From Bradyrhizobium sp. BR13661 (GTDB lineage: Bacteria; Pseudomonadota; Alphaproteobacteria; Rhizobiales; Xanthobacteraceae): a DNA stretch of 64,000 bases. The notes under the pieces are model-generated. The model saw only the letters and a list, made by a program, of their open reading frames with translations, was not told where the DNA came from and did no database searches. How positions within the stretch are numbered: position 1 is the first letter of the stretch; each line of letters opens with the position of its first letter. Shown piece by piece: positions 31,602-39,909 of the stretch. Where the stretch lies: positions 124,001-188,000 of the forward strand of contig NZ_JARXWB010000015.1 of the NCBI RefSeq assembly GCF_029892425.1, in the 5' to 3' direction. A program made the position numbers and the translations under genes.

Positions 31602-32066
31602 ATGCCATCGCAGCCAGACGCCGAGTTCGGCATCGCAGACGCCAGACGCATCCTCGGCGAGGTCTTCGCGCCCTGGGTCCAGGATCTCAGCCTGTCCGTC
31701 GAGCGCATCGAGCACATGCCGCCTGCGGATGCGCCGGACTGGCAGCCGGGCGCGCTGCTTCGCATGCCGTTCTCGGAGCGGCTGTGCCGCAATGGCGGCG
31801 TTGTCTGCGGCCAGGCCCTGATGGCACTGGCCGACACCGCAATGGTGATCGCGAACCTTGCCGCCAACAGGGGCTATCGCCCGATGACGACGGTCGACCA
31901 GACCACGCATTTCATGCGCGCGGTGTCCTCGTCGGACGTGCTGGCGGATGCGCGCGTGGTGCGGCTTGGACGCACCATGAGCTTTGGCCGTGTCACCCTG
32001 CTCTCCGCCAGCGACAACAAGCAGGTCGCGATGGTGTCGAGCGCTTTCGCGATGCTGCCCGGCTGA
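31602..32066 (+). CDS. PaaI-family hotdog thioesterase
   Basis: A 154-residue single-domain hotdog protein. The family core GGVVCGQALMALADTAMVIA holds the catalytic-helix region (the usual Asp is in LADTAM), followed by TTVDQTTHFMRAVSSSDVLA and RLGRTMSFGRVTLLSASDNK. It is expected to hydrolyse an acyl-CoA thioester; the acyl group is unknown. GAGGGAAC precedes the ATG at 31602. It stands alone and overlaps nothing on the minus strand. Confidence 0.85.
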   Translation: MPSQPDAEFGIADARRILGEVFAPWVQDLSLSVERIEHMPPADAPDWQPGALLRMPFSERLCRNGGVVCGQALMALADTAMVIANLAANRGYRPMTTVDQTTHFMRAVSSSDVLADARVVRLGRTMSFGRVTLLSASDNKQVAMVSSAFAMLPG

Positions 32067-32186
32067 GCATCATCCGAAACGAAGAGAGCCGCGTGCGCGC
32101 AAAGCGCACCGCGGCTCCCGACGATGATCATGCCGGAGTGAAAGCCCGAGGCGGGATCGCGATCGCGCCTCGATCAGCCTGCTTTT

Positions 32187-32231
32187 CGAATTTACTCGTT
32201 CCGAATTTACTTGTTCCGAATTTACTTGCCG
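32187..32231. repeat. Tandem repeat, three units of 15 bp, at the hdeA-like stop
   Basis: CGAATTTACTTGTTC repeats three times with single changes. The last unit includes the stop codon of the HdeA-like gene, so each copy carries a potential TAA stop on the minus strand. Confidence 0.75.
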
Positions 32232-32515
32232 AGGACTTCGTCGGCCGCGGTGACGATGCTGACGTTCGGGTTGGTGCCGCAATAGGTGCCGAACTTCTTG
32301 GCGTTCTCGACGAACACCTCGGTGTCGATGATCGCGTTGTCCTCGTCGCCCTTGTACCAGCCGTCCATCCAGGTCAGCACCATCTTGATGGTGTCGTCGC
32401 CGCTCTCGAGGAACTGCTTGCAGCTCATGGTCGCGAGATCGAGCTTGGTGGCATGGGCGGGCACGGACGACAGCGAAAGCGCTGCGGCGAACAGAAGCGA
32501 AAGCTTGGTCTTCAT
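32222..32515 (-). CDS. HdeA/HdeB-family periplasmic protein
   Basis: A 97-residue protein with signal peptide (MKTKLSLLFAAALSLSSVPA). The mature part, LDLATMSCKQFLESGDDTI and WMDGWYKG, with a second Cys in GTYCGTN, is the pattern of the acid-stress chaperones HdeA/HdeB, in which one disulfide joins the two cysteines. Alphaproteobacterial members may have other roles. GGAG seven bases before the ATG fixes the start. The 3' end lies in a small tandem repeat. Confidence 0.8.
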   Translation of the reverse strand: MKTKLSLLFAAALSLSSVPAHATKLDLATMSCKQFLESGDDTIKMVLTWMDGWYKGDEDNAIIDTEVFVENAKKFGTYCGTNPNVSIVTAADEVLGK

Positions 32516-32694
32516 CGGAATCTCCATCGGCGCGGAACGCCATAAAGGAAGGGCTTGCGGGCTAAACTTTAGTGACTCGCCGCATCAACGTCGTAAACGA
32601 AGTCTGAAGCGCAGTGCAAGTAGCGCCAGTATTGAGTTTAGATCAATGCAATTTCTATGCGCTATTTTCACAATCATCAGATGGATTAACGCGG

Positions 32695-32937
32695 ATGATC
32701 GAAAAGCGTGCAGCGCAGCGTCACCGGGTTTTCAAAGGCGGCACGATCACCTTTGAAAACAGGGGAATCGCGTGCACCGTGCGAAACATGTCGGATGGCG
32801 GCGCGGCCGTCGATCTCGACACATCAGTCACACTGCCGCAATCGTTCAAGCTTTCGATCACGCGTGACAATTTTGTACGCAATTGTCGCGCGGTCTGGCG
32901 CAGCGACAAGCGCATCGGCCTTGCATTCGTGCAGTAA
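32695..32937 (+). CDS. PilZ-domain protein
   Basis: An 80-residue stand-alone PilZ domain, the most common cyclic di-GMP receptor. The binding motifs are visible: RAAQRHRVFKGG (RxxxR) at the N-terminus and NMSDGGAAVD (the (D/N)xSxxG motif) about 25 residues later. It ends with the strand KRIGLAFV. It belongs to the short rhizobial PilZ group. The ATG at 32695 lacks a strong ribosome-binding site. Neighbours do not reveal its target. Confidence 0.85.
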   Translation: MIEKRAAQRHRVFKGGTITFENRGIACTVRNMSDGGAAVDLDTSVTLPQSFKLSITRDNFVRNCRAVWRSDKRIGLAFVQ

Positions 32938-32981
32938 TGCGCGCGATGTGAACGATCATTCGTATCGCATCCACAACACGA

Positions 32982-35012
32982 TTATAATTGTGTGATACGA
33001 CGCCGTCGACGCCATCGAAGCGCCGCGACCACCAGCGCGACGATGACAAGCGCGATCGCCGACGCTGTTGCAAAAAATCGTCCGCCGGGGCGATCGATCG
33101 TGCGCGACCACAATGACGGCGCCTCGCCCGGACGCGCCAGACGAAACGCCACGAGACTGTCGCCGATCGAGGTGCCGGCTTCGGAATGCCCGCCGGCGCC
33201 GATCGCGACATATTGCTCGCCCTTCCAGACATAGGTCATGGGATTGGCGACGCCGGGCACCGGCAATCGTCCCTGCCACAGCTCTTGTCCGCTGCGCGCA
33301 TCGAAGGCGCGCAGATAAGCGTCCAGCGCACCGGTGAAGACGACACCGCCCGCGGTCACGGCGAGCCCGTTGACCAGCGGCGCGCCAAAGGGAAACGGCA
33401 CGCCGAGCGGCGCCACATCCTCGGTCGTGCCGACGATCGAACGCCAGAGCACCTTGCCGGCCTTGAGATCGACCGCGACCATTTCGCCCCAGGGCGGCTT
33501 GTTGCAGAGCAGCCCGAGTGGCGACTTCATCACCGAACGCGACATCGCAAACGGCGCACCTTTCTGCTGGCCGAAATCATGACCCGGCGGCGGATTGAAT
33601 CGGGCGGCATCGGCGCGCGGGATCAGCTTGATGAGATGAACGGCGCGGCTGGTGTTGGCGTAGAGGATCTGGTGGACCGGATCGAATGCCGCACTGCCCC
33701 AGTTGACGCCACCGCCAGTGAACGGAAACTCGAGCGTGCCTTGCGTCGATGGCGGCGTGAACAGCCCTTCGTTGCGAGCTTCCGCGAATTGCCGTTCACA
33801 GGACGAGTGGCGCAAGAAAGGCAGCAGCGAGAACGCATCGTCGGTCGATATCGTCTGCGATGTCAGCGCCGGCACATGAGTCGGGAATGGCTGCGTCGGC
33901 GAAAGTCGTTCGCCCTCGGCGCCACCTTGCGGAACGCTACGCTCCTCGACCGGCCAAACCGGCTTGCCGGTGTCGCGATCGAGCACGAAGACAAAACCGT
34001 GTTTGGTCGGCTGGATCACGACGTCGCGCTGGCCCTCACCGGTGTCGATACGCGCGAGCGTCGGCTGCGCCGGCAGATCGTAATCCCAGACGTCGTGATG
34101 CACGGTCTGGAAAGCCCAGACGAGCTCGCCGGTCTCGATCCGCAGCGCGACGACGGAATTGGCGTGCTCGTTGTTGCCGGGCCGCTTGCCACCCCAGAAA
34201 TCCGGCGATGGCGATGATGTCGGCAGAAACACCAGACCTCGCGCCTCGTCCACCGACATCGCTGCCCAGACATTGCCGTGTCCGGCTTCGATGCCCTCGT
34301 GCTTGAGCGGCTCGAAGGTCCAGCGCGGCGCACCACTGCGCGCGTCGAACGCGCGCACGACGCCGCTTGGCGCGTCGACACGACGGTTGTCGCCGATCGA
34401 CGAACCGACAACGATGACACCGCGGCCAACCACCGGTGGCGAGGTGATCTGGAATTCGCCCGGCCATTCCAGCGGCATCCCGATATCGAGCTTGATTTCG
34501 CCGCCTTTGCCGAAGTCCGCGCAGGGAAGGCCTGTCTTCGCATCAAGCGCGATCAGGCGGACATCGTTGGTCCCCATGAAGATCCGCGAGCGGCAAGCGG
34601 CTCCCTGTGGCGCAGAATTGTCGACCCAGTGCGTGACACCACGGCAGACATAGCGATTTGCCGGACGCTGGTTGGTCGCGATCTTCGGATCGTAGCGCCA
34701 CTTTTGCGCGCCCGTGCCGGGGTCGAGTGCGATCACTTCGTTGAAGGGCGAGCAAAAGATCAGGCTGTCCTCGACAAACAACGGCGTCGCCTCGAACTTG
34801 GTTCGCCGCATCACGTCCGGCGGCCGCGCCGTGAGATCGCCGGTGTGGAATTCGAACGCACGAATGAGCTGACTGACAGTGTCGGGCGTGATAGCGTGCA
34901 AAGGCGAAAAGCGCGAACCGCCGGGATCGCCGCCCCAGCTCTCCCAGGCGAGGCATGGCCGCGCCGCGAGCAGCAGGACGAGACCGAGCAGACATCGCAG
35001 CCGCGCCGCCAT
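32982..35012 (-). CDS. PQQ-dependent dehydrogenase (quinoprotein)
   Basis: A 676-residue eight-bladed beta-propeller dehydrogenase using pyrroloquinoline quinone. After a signal peptide (MAARLRCLLGLVLLLAARPC) the sequence has WGGDPGGSRFSPL, the propeller blade motifs ALDPGTGAQKWRYDP and ALRIETGELVWAFQ, and the PQQ-site string TVHHDVWDYD. It is closest to the membrane glucose dehydrogenase branch, but it lacks that enzyme's five N-terminal helices and instead has one C-terminal helix (residues about 645-666) and a basic tail, so it is anchored from the other end. The substrate is unknown. A small secreted protein gene precedes it by ten bases. No PQQ biosynthesis genes are in the window. Confidence 0.88.
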   Translation of the reverse strand: MAARLRCLLGLVLLLAARPCLAWESWGGDPGGSRFSPLHAITPDTVSQLIRAFEFHTGDLTARPPDVMRRTKFEATPLFVEDSLIFCSPFNEVIALDPGTGAQKWRYDPKIATNQRPANRYVCRGVTHWVDNSAPQGAACRSRIFMGTNDVRLIALDAKTGLPCADFGKGGEIKLDIGMPLEWPGEFQITSPPVVGRGVIVVGSSIGDNRRVDAPSGVVRAFDARSGAPRWTFEPLKHEGIEAGHGNVWAAMSVDEARGLVFLPTSSPSPDFWGGKRPGNNEHANSVVALRIETGELVWAFQTVHHDVWDYDLPAQPTLARIDTGEGQRDVVIQPTKHGFVFVLDRDTGKPVWPVEERSVPQGGAEGERLSPTQPFPTHVPALTSQTISTDDAFSLLPFLRHSSCERQFAEARNEGLFTPPSTQGTLEFPFTGGGVNWGSAAFDPVHQILYANTSRAVHLIKLIPRADAARFNPPPGHDFGQQKGAPFAMSRSVMKSPLGLLCNKPPWGEMVAVDLKAGKVLWRSIVGTTEDVAPLGVPFPFGAPLVNGLAVTAGGVVFTGALDAYLRAFDARSGQELWQGRLPVPGVANPMTYVWKGEQYVAIGAGGHSEAGTSIGDSLVAFRLARPGEAPSLWSRTIDRPGGRFFATASAIALVIVALVVAALRWRRRRRITQL

Positions 35013-35022
35013 CCGCCTTGCT

Positions 35023-35259
35023 CTATTTCTGCTTCTTGGCCGGCTCGCTCGGACGCGCCCCACTCCACGGATCATACTTTTCCTTGGACTCGGGAATGCG
35101 CTCAAGCGCGGCCTTGTAGGCCTTCTCGTCGACCTTTGGCTTGCTGTCCGGCTTCTGGCCGCTTTCGTTGGGCTGGCGCCGGCCGCCTCCACCCATCTGC
35201 GCTTGCGCTGAAGTGACCGTCAGCACCAGCACCGCAGCTGCTATGACAAAAATCCGCAT
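35023..35259 (-). CDS. Small secreted protein, DPWSGAR type
   Basis: A 78-residue protein with signal peptide (MRIFVIAAAVLVLTVTSAQA) and a short charged mature part DEKAYKAALERIPESKEKYD followed by PWSGARPSEP and a Lys-rich end. It shares this motif with the protein at 30970-31284. Its stop lies ten bases before the PQQ dehydrogenase start, so it is probably cotranscribed and might act as a periplasmic partner of the enzyme; that is inference only. Confidence 0.65.
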   Translation of the reverse strand: MRIFVIAAAVLVLTVTSAQAQMGGGGRRQPNESGQKPDSKPKVDEKAYKAALERIPESKEKYDPWSGARPSEPAKKQK

Positions 35260-35414
35260 CGGTGCGATCCCCCCTCGTCCCGGGGCACAAATTAGCCTGC
35301 CGTCCGATAATAGCAAAGGTGGCGACCTCCAGCCCTTCAGCAAAGTTTGATCGGGCAGGACTTCGTGCCGCCGAATTCGCGCCTATCTGTTGGCCCGCAA
35401 GGGGACCTTCACGA

Positions 35415-35819
35415 ATGTTGCGGATTGTTGCTCATGTGGCACTGGTTGCCTGCGCCCTCGCGCTTGGCGCGTGCGGCTTTGCCGACAGCCGCGCGCCGGT
35501 GCCCGAGTTCATGCGCATCAAGGAGGTCGAACAGCCACCGCCCGAACCGCCGCCGGATGTGAGGCGCGTGGTCCGCGAGCAGATCGATGTGGTCTTCCTC
35601 AACACATCCTATCCGCGCGAAGTGGTGGTCGCCCTGCCTCATCACGAGGCCCGCGGACCGGGCTGGACGGCTTGCGTCCGCGCGCAACTCACCTCCGCCA
35701 CGGGCTCGGCGCTGGGCACCCAGACCTACATCGTGACGATCAACGACGGAAAGGTCATCGACCGACGGCGCGCGGAAGCCGATGACATCTGCGGCTCGGA
35801 AGCTTACGAGCCGATCTGA
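35415..35819 (+). CDS. Hypothetical lipoprotein
   Basis: A 134-residue protein: MLRIVAHVALVACALALGAC is a lipoprotein signal with lipobox LGAC. A proline-rich linker (EQPPPEPPPDVRR) follows, then a globular part with two Cys (in TACVRAQL and DDICGSEAY). No known domain. It is divergent from the PQQ operon. The inverted repeat at 35838-35886 lies after its stop. Confidence 0.65.
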   Translation: MLRIVAHVALVACALALGACGFADSRAPVPEFMRIKEVEQPPPEPPPDVRRVVREQIDVVFLNTSYPREVVVALPHHEARGPGWTACVRAQLTSATGSALGTQTYIVTINDGKVIDRRRAEADDICGSEAYEPI

Positions 35820-35837
35820 AGATGGATCGCGCCATAC

Positions 35838-35886
35838 GATGATCCGGTTCCGGGAAAAACCTGTCATTTTTCCGGAACGATCGTCG
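35838..35886. repeat. Palindromic element between two secreted-protein genes
   Basis: GGTTCCGGGAAAAA and TTTTTCCGGAAC form the core, with the CGATGATC and GATCGTCG flanks also matching. It is related to the TTCCGGAAAA class of rhizobial palindromes and may end transcription from 35415. Confidence 0.65.
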
Positions 35887-35932
35887 CCTCCCATTCTTGT
35901 TACCGCCGAGGGCAGTTTCGGAGGAGGAGAGG

Positions 35933-36259
35933 ATGAGGACACTCACGATTGCACTGCTGGCCGGTGTCGGAACTCTCGCTGCGGCGAGCAGCGCGAAGGC
36001 CGCGGATCTCTACACAACCAGCGAATACACCAGCCCCGATCTCGTTCAGCAGGTCCGGCTCGTCTGCGATGACGCCGGCAATTGCTATCGCACCCATGGC
36101 GGCGCGCGCGTGATCGTGCGCGACTCCTATGCAGCCTGGCCGCGCGATCGCTATTACGAACGCCGCACCTATCGCGACTGGGACGATGGTCCACGCGCCG
36201 GCGTCGGCATTCGGGCGCCCGGCGTCAGCGTGGGCGTCGGTGTGGGCGACCGCTGGTAA
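35933..36259 (+). CDS. Small secreted protein
   Basis: A 108-residue protein with signal peptide (MRTLTIALLAGVGTLAAASS) and strong ribosome-binding site GGAGGAGAGG. The mature part has a Cys pair (LVCDDAGNCYR), a run rich in Arg, Tyr and Asp (WPRDRYYERRTYRDWDD) and a Gly/Val-rich end (RAPGVSVGVGVGDRW). Such proteins are common in Bradyrhizobium and are of unknown role, perhaps surface-associated. Confidence 0.65.
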   Translation: MRTLTIALLAGVGTLAAASSAKAADLYTTSEYTSPDLVQQVRLVCDDAGNCYRTHGGARVIVRDSYAAWPRDRYYERRTYRDWDDGPRAGVGIRAPGVSVGVGVGDRW

Positions 36260-36317
36260 GCGGCACAATTGAAGCATGGGACCGGACGAGACTACTCGCC
36301 GGTCCCGTTCGCCCGCG

Positions 36318-36674
36318 TCAGGCAGCAACCGCCTGCTGCTGGAACTGCTCGTAGGCCGCGATCGCGTCCGCGGCGTACATCAGCGATGGGCCGCCACCCA
36401 TGTAGACAGCCATACCAAGCGCTTCCTCGACCTCTTCACGCGTCGCAGAGAGCTTGACGAGTGCCTCGGTGTGAAAGCCGATGCAACCGTCGCAATGCGC
36501 GGCAACGCCGAGCGCGAGCGCAATCAGCTCCTTGGTCTTCTTGTCCAGCGCACCGTCGCGCGTGGCAGCTTGGGCAAGCGCGGTAAATCCCTTCATCGTA
36601 TCGGGGATGTCATTGCGCAGCTTCATCAGGTTGGCTGAGATATTCCTGGTGATATCGACGTAGTCTTTGTCCAT
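36318..36674 (-). CDS. Carboxymuconolactone decarboxylase-family (AhpD-like) protein
   Basis: A 118-residue all-alpha protein. The AhpD/CMD signature is complete: AAHCDGCIGFHTEAL, with a redox CxxC and the proton-relay His, and a preceding Glu in KTKELIALAL. This indicates an alkylhydroperoxidase- or thiol-linked function rather than decarboxylation. It begins ten bases after the RND pump gene and is the last gene of the arsR-adaptor-pump operon. In that setting it may reduce a peroxide or persulfide product; that is inferred from context. Confidence 0.87.
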   Translation of the reverse strand: MDKDYVDITRNISANLMKLRNDIPDTMKGFTALAQAATRDGALDKKTKELIALALGVAAHCDGCIGFHTEALVKLSATREEVEEALGMAVYMGGGPSLMYAADAIAAYEQFQQQAVAA

Positions 36675-36684
36675 CGGACCCTCG

Positions 36685-39600
36685 CTAGCTGGGTTTGGCT
36701 GTGGTCGGAGTCGCCTCGCGCGGCGCGCGCAAGGCCATATAAATTGCGGGAATCACCAGAACGGTGAGCAGCGTTGACGAGGCGAGCCCGAACAGGAGCG
36801 AGATCGCCAATCCCTGAAAGATCGGATCGAGCAGGATCGTCGCGGCGCCGATCATGGCCGCAAGGGCCGTGAGCAGGATTGGCTTGAAACGAACTGCGCC
36901 GGCCTCCAGCACCACCTCGCGGATCGACTTGCCGTCTCCGGCGCTGTGCCTGATGAAGTCGACCAGCAGGATCGAGTTGCGCACAATGATTCCCGCCAGC
37001 GCGATGAATCCGATCATCGAAGTCGCGGTGAACGGCGCACCCAACAACCAATGTCCGATCAGGATGCCGATCAGCGTCAACGGGATCGGTGTCAGGATCA
37101 CGAGCGGCAGTCGAAAACTCCTGAACTGGGCAACAACCAGCACGTAGATGCCCAGGATCGCCGCGCCGAACGCTGCCCCCATGTCGCGGAAGGTCACCCA
37201 GGTGATTTCCCATTCGCCGTCCCAGAGCAGCGTCGGCCGCGACTCGTCGGACGGCTGACCGTGCAGGGCGATCGCCGGTTTCGGCAGCGAGCCCCAGTCA
37301 TGGGCATCCACGCGATCGGCGACCGCGAGCATGCCGTAGAGCGGGGCCTCGAAGCGCCCGGCAAGCTCGGCCATCACCATGTCGGCGAAGCGGCCATCGC
37401 GGCGGAAGATCGTCGGTGAGCCCTCTTCCATGGTCGCCTTCACGACCTGGCCGAGTTCGACCACTGTCTTGCTGCCGGGCAGTGTATTGGCCGGCACGGG
37501 CGTTGAGGCCAACGCCTCGTCCCAGACCAGGTTGCTCTTGCCGAGACGCACCGCAATCTCGATCGGGTTGCGGTCCTCGCCGCGATGCGAATAGCCTATC
37601 GAAATGCCGCCGAACAGCGCCTGGATGGTGTCGTAGACGTCACGCTGCTCGACGCCGAAGAATTCGAGCCGGTCCTGGTCGATCGAGAGTCGCAGCCGCG
37701 GCCGCCTCTCACCGATGGAATCGTCGACATCGACGATGAACGGAACTTCCGCGAAGACCTTCCTGAGCTCGGCATTAACCGCGCGGCGCGTGGCCGCATC
37801 GGGACCGTAGACCTCAGCAAGCAGGGTCGAAAGCACTGGCGGCCCGGGCGGCACTTCGACCACCTTGATACTGGTGCCCCTGGGCGGATCGAGTGCCTTC
37901 AGTTTCTCGCGCAACTCGAGCGCAATCTCGTGGCTCGCGCGCTTACGCTCGCCGCGCGCTGTCAGGTTGACCTGCACTTCCCCGAGTTCGGGTCTTTCCC
38001 TCAGGTAATAGTGCCGTACCAAACCGTTGAAATTGAAGGGAGCCGGTGTGCCGGCGTAGGATTGCAGCGAGGTGACCTCCGGCAGTTGTCGCGCGATCTC
38101 GGCTGCACCGAACAACGTGCGCTCCGTCGCCTCCAGGCTCGCTCCTTCCGGCAGGTCGACGACCACCGCGATTTCGGATTTGTTGTCGAACGGCAGAAGC
38201 TTGACCGTCACGGACTTGGTCGCAAACAGCGTCATCGACAATAGCGTCGCAATGCCGACGCCGAGCAGGAATATCCAGGCGGATCGCTTGCTCCTCACGA
38301 TTGGCGTTGCGAAGCGTCGGTAGATCCGACCGACCCGGCCCTCATCGTGCGCCGCATGGGCCGGCGCAACCTCGCCATTTGGCGCGAGCTTGAGCATCAG
38401 CCAAGGAGCCACCACCATCGCGACAAAGAACGAGAACAGCATAGCTGCCGACGCATTGGCCGGAATCGGCGCCATATAAGGACCCATCAGGCCCGACACG
38501 AACAGCATCGGCAACAGTGCGGCGACGACCGTCAACGTGGCGACGATGGTTGGATTGCCGACTTCCGCCACCGCCTCGATGGTCGCCTGCAAACGCGGCC
38601 GGCCATCGCGCATTCCCCAATGCCGCGCGATATTCTCGACCACGACGATAGCGTCATCGACGAGAATGCCGATCGAGAAGATCAGCGCGAACAGGCTGAC
38701 GCGGTTGATGGTGTAACCCATCAGGTTGGCGGCGAACATCGTCAGCAGGATCGTCGTCGGGATCACGACGAGGGTTACCAGAGCCTCGCGCCAGCCGATC
38801 GCGATCGCGATCAGGACGACGATCGAGACCGTCGCCAGCCCCAGATGAAACAACAACTCGTTGGCTTTCTCGTTCGCCGTCTCGCCATAGTCGCGCGTCA
38901 CCGTCACCTGGACATCTTCGGGGATCAGGCGCGACTTCAATCCGTCGAGGCGCTTGGCGATATTCTCGGACACGACAACCGCATTGGCACCGGCGCGCTT
39001 GGCCAGCGCCAGGCTGACCGCAGGCGTACGCGCCCACTGCCCGCCGGCGTCCCGCGAGTCCGTCCACACGCGATGCTCAATGGTGCTCGGACCGACGACA
39101 ACAGAGGCAACGTCCTTGACGTAGACCGGCCGACCGTCACGAGTCGTGATGAGCAGCAATCCGATGTCGGGCACGCCGGACAGCGTCTGGCCGGCCGCGA
39201 CGCTCCGCACCGTGCCGGCATCTCTCACCTGCCCGGCCAGGAAAGAGCGGTTGGCATCCTTCACCTTGGCAACGAGCTGCTGCAGCGTGACCCCAAACAG
39301 CGATAGCTTCTCGGGATCGGGCTCGACCCGGATCTGTTGCGCCGCGCCGCCGGAGATGTAAGTCAAGCCGATATCGTCGACCTTCATCAGCTCCGCGCGC
39401 AGCTTGTCGGCGAGCTCGTAAAGATCCTTCTCGGTCCAGCGACTGGCCGCTTCCGGCTTGGGCGATAGCGTCAGTACAGTCACTGCAACGTCGTTGATGC
39501 CCCTGCCAACGATCAGTGGTTCGGAAATGCCGACCGGAATCCGATCGAGATTGGCGCGGATCTTCTCATGCACCCGCAGGATAGCGTCCTCGAACTTGGT

Positions 39601-39909
39601 GCCGACCAGGAAGCGCGCGGTGACCATCACGCGGTCGTCCTCGGTCTGGCTATAGACGTGCTCGACGCCGTCGATGCCCTTGACAATCGATTCCAGCGGC
39701 TTTGTCACCAACTCCACTGCATCCGGTCCGCGTAAGCCGTCCGCGTTGATCCGGATATCCACCATGGGAACGCTGATCTGAGGTTCCTCCTCGCGCGGGA
39801 TCACCACGACGGCGATCAGCCCCACGATGAGCGAAGCGAGCAGGAACAAGGGCGTCAGCGGCGATGCGATCGTCGACCTGGTCAACCGTCCCGAAAGTCC
39901 GAGATTCAC
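36685..39909 (-). CDS. RND efflux transporter permease
   Basis: A 1074-residue inner-membrane pump of the AcrB/MexF superfamily with twelve helices and two large periplasmic loops. The proton-relay motif of helix 4 is present (GILVDDAIVVVENIARH). The start is GTG, and its first bases overlap the adaptor's stop codon (GTGA), so the two are translated together. The IPREEEPQISVPMVDI segment after helix 1 is common in a branch of RND pumps found in rhizobia and pseudomonads. The substrate is unknown; control by a sulfur-sensing ArsR suggests efflux linked to reactive sulfur. No outer-membrane channel gene is next to it. Confidence 0.9.
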   Translation of the reverse strand: MNLGLSGRLTRSTIASPLTPLFLLASLIVGLIAVVVIPREEEPQISVPMVDIRINADGLRGPDAVELVTKPLESIVKGIDGVEHVYSQTEDDRVMVTARFLVGTKFEDAILRVHEKIRANLDRIPVGISEPLIVGRGINDVAVTVLTLSPKPEAASRWTEKDLYELADKLRAELMKVDDIGLTYISGGAAQQIRVEPDPEKLSLFGVTLQQLVAKVKDANRSFLAGQVRDAGTVRSVAAGQTLSGVPDIGLLLITTRDGRPVYVKDVASVVVGPSTIEHRVWTDSRDAGGQWARTPAVSLALAKRAGANAVVVSENIAKRLDGLKSRLIPEDVQVTVTRDYGETANEKANELLFHLGLATVSIVVLIAIAIGWREALVTLVVIPTTILLTMFAANLMGYTINRVSLFALIFSIGILVDDAIVVVENIARHWGMRDGRPRLQATIEAVAEVGNPTIVATLTVVAALLPMLFVSGLMGPYMAPIPANASAAMLFSFFVAMVVAPWLMLKLAPNGEVAPAHAAHDEGRVGRIYRRFATPIVRSKRSAWIFLLGVGIATLLSMTLFATKSVTVKLLPFDNKSEIAVVVDLPEGASLEATERTLFGAAEIARQLPEVTSLQSYAGTPAPFNFNGLVRHYYLRERPELGEVQVNLTARGERKRASHEIALELREKLKALDPPRGTSIKVVEVPPGPPVLSTLLAEVYGPDAATRRAVNAELRKVFAEVPFIVDVDDSIGERRPRLRLSIDQDRLEFFGVEQRDVYDTIQALFGGISIGYSHRGEDRNPIEIAVRLGKSNLVWDEALASTPVPANTLPGSKTVVELGQVVKATMEEGSPTIFRRDGRFADMVMAELAGRFEAPLYGMLAVADRVDAHDWGSLPKPAIALHGQPSDESRPTLLWDGEWEITWVTFRDMGAAFGAAILGIYVLVVAQFRSFRLPLVILTPIPLTLIGILIGHWLLGAPFTATSMIGFIALAGIIVRNSILLVDFIRHSAGDGKSIREVVLEAGAVRFKPILLTALAAMIGAATILLDPIFQGLAISLLFGLASSTLLTVLVIPAIYMALRAPREATPTTAKPS

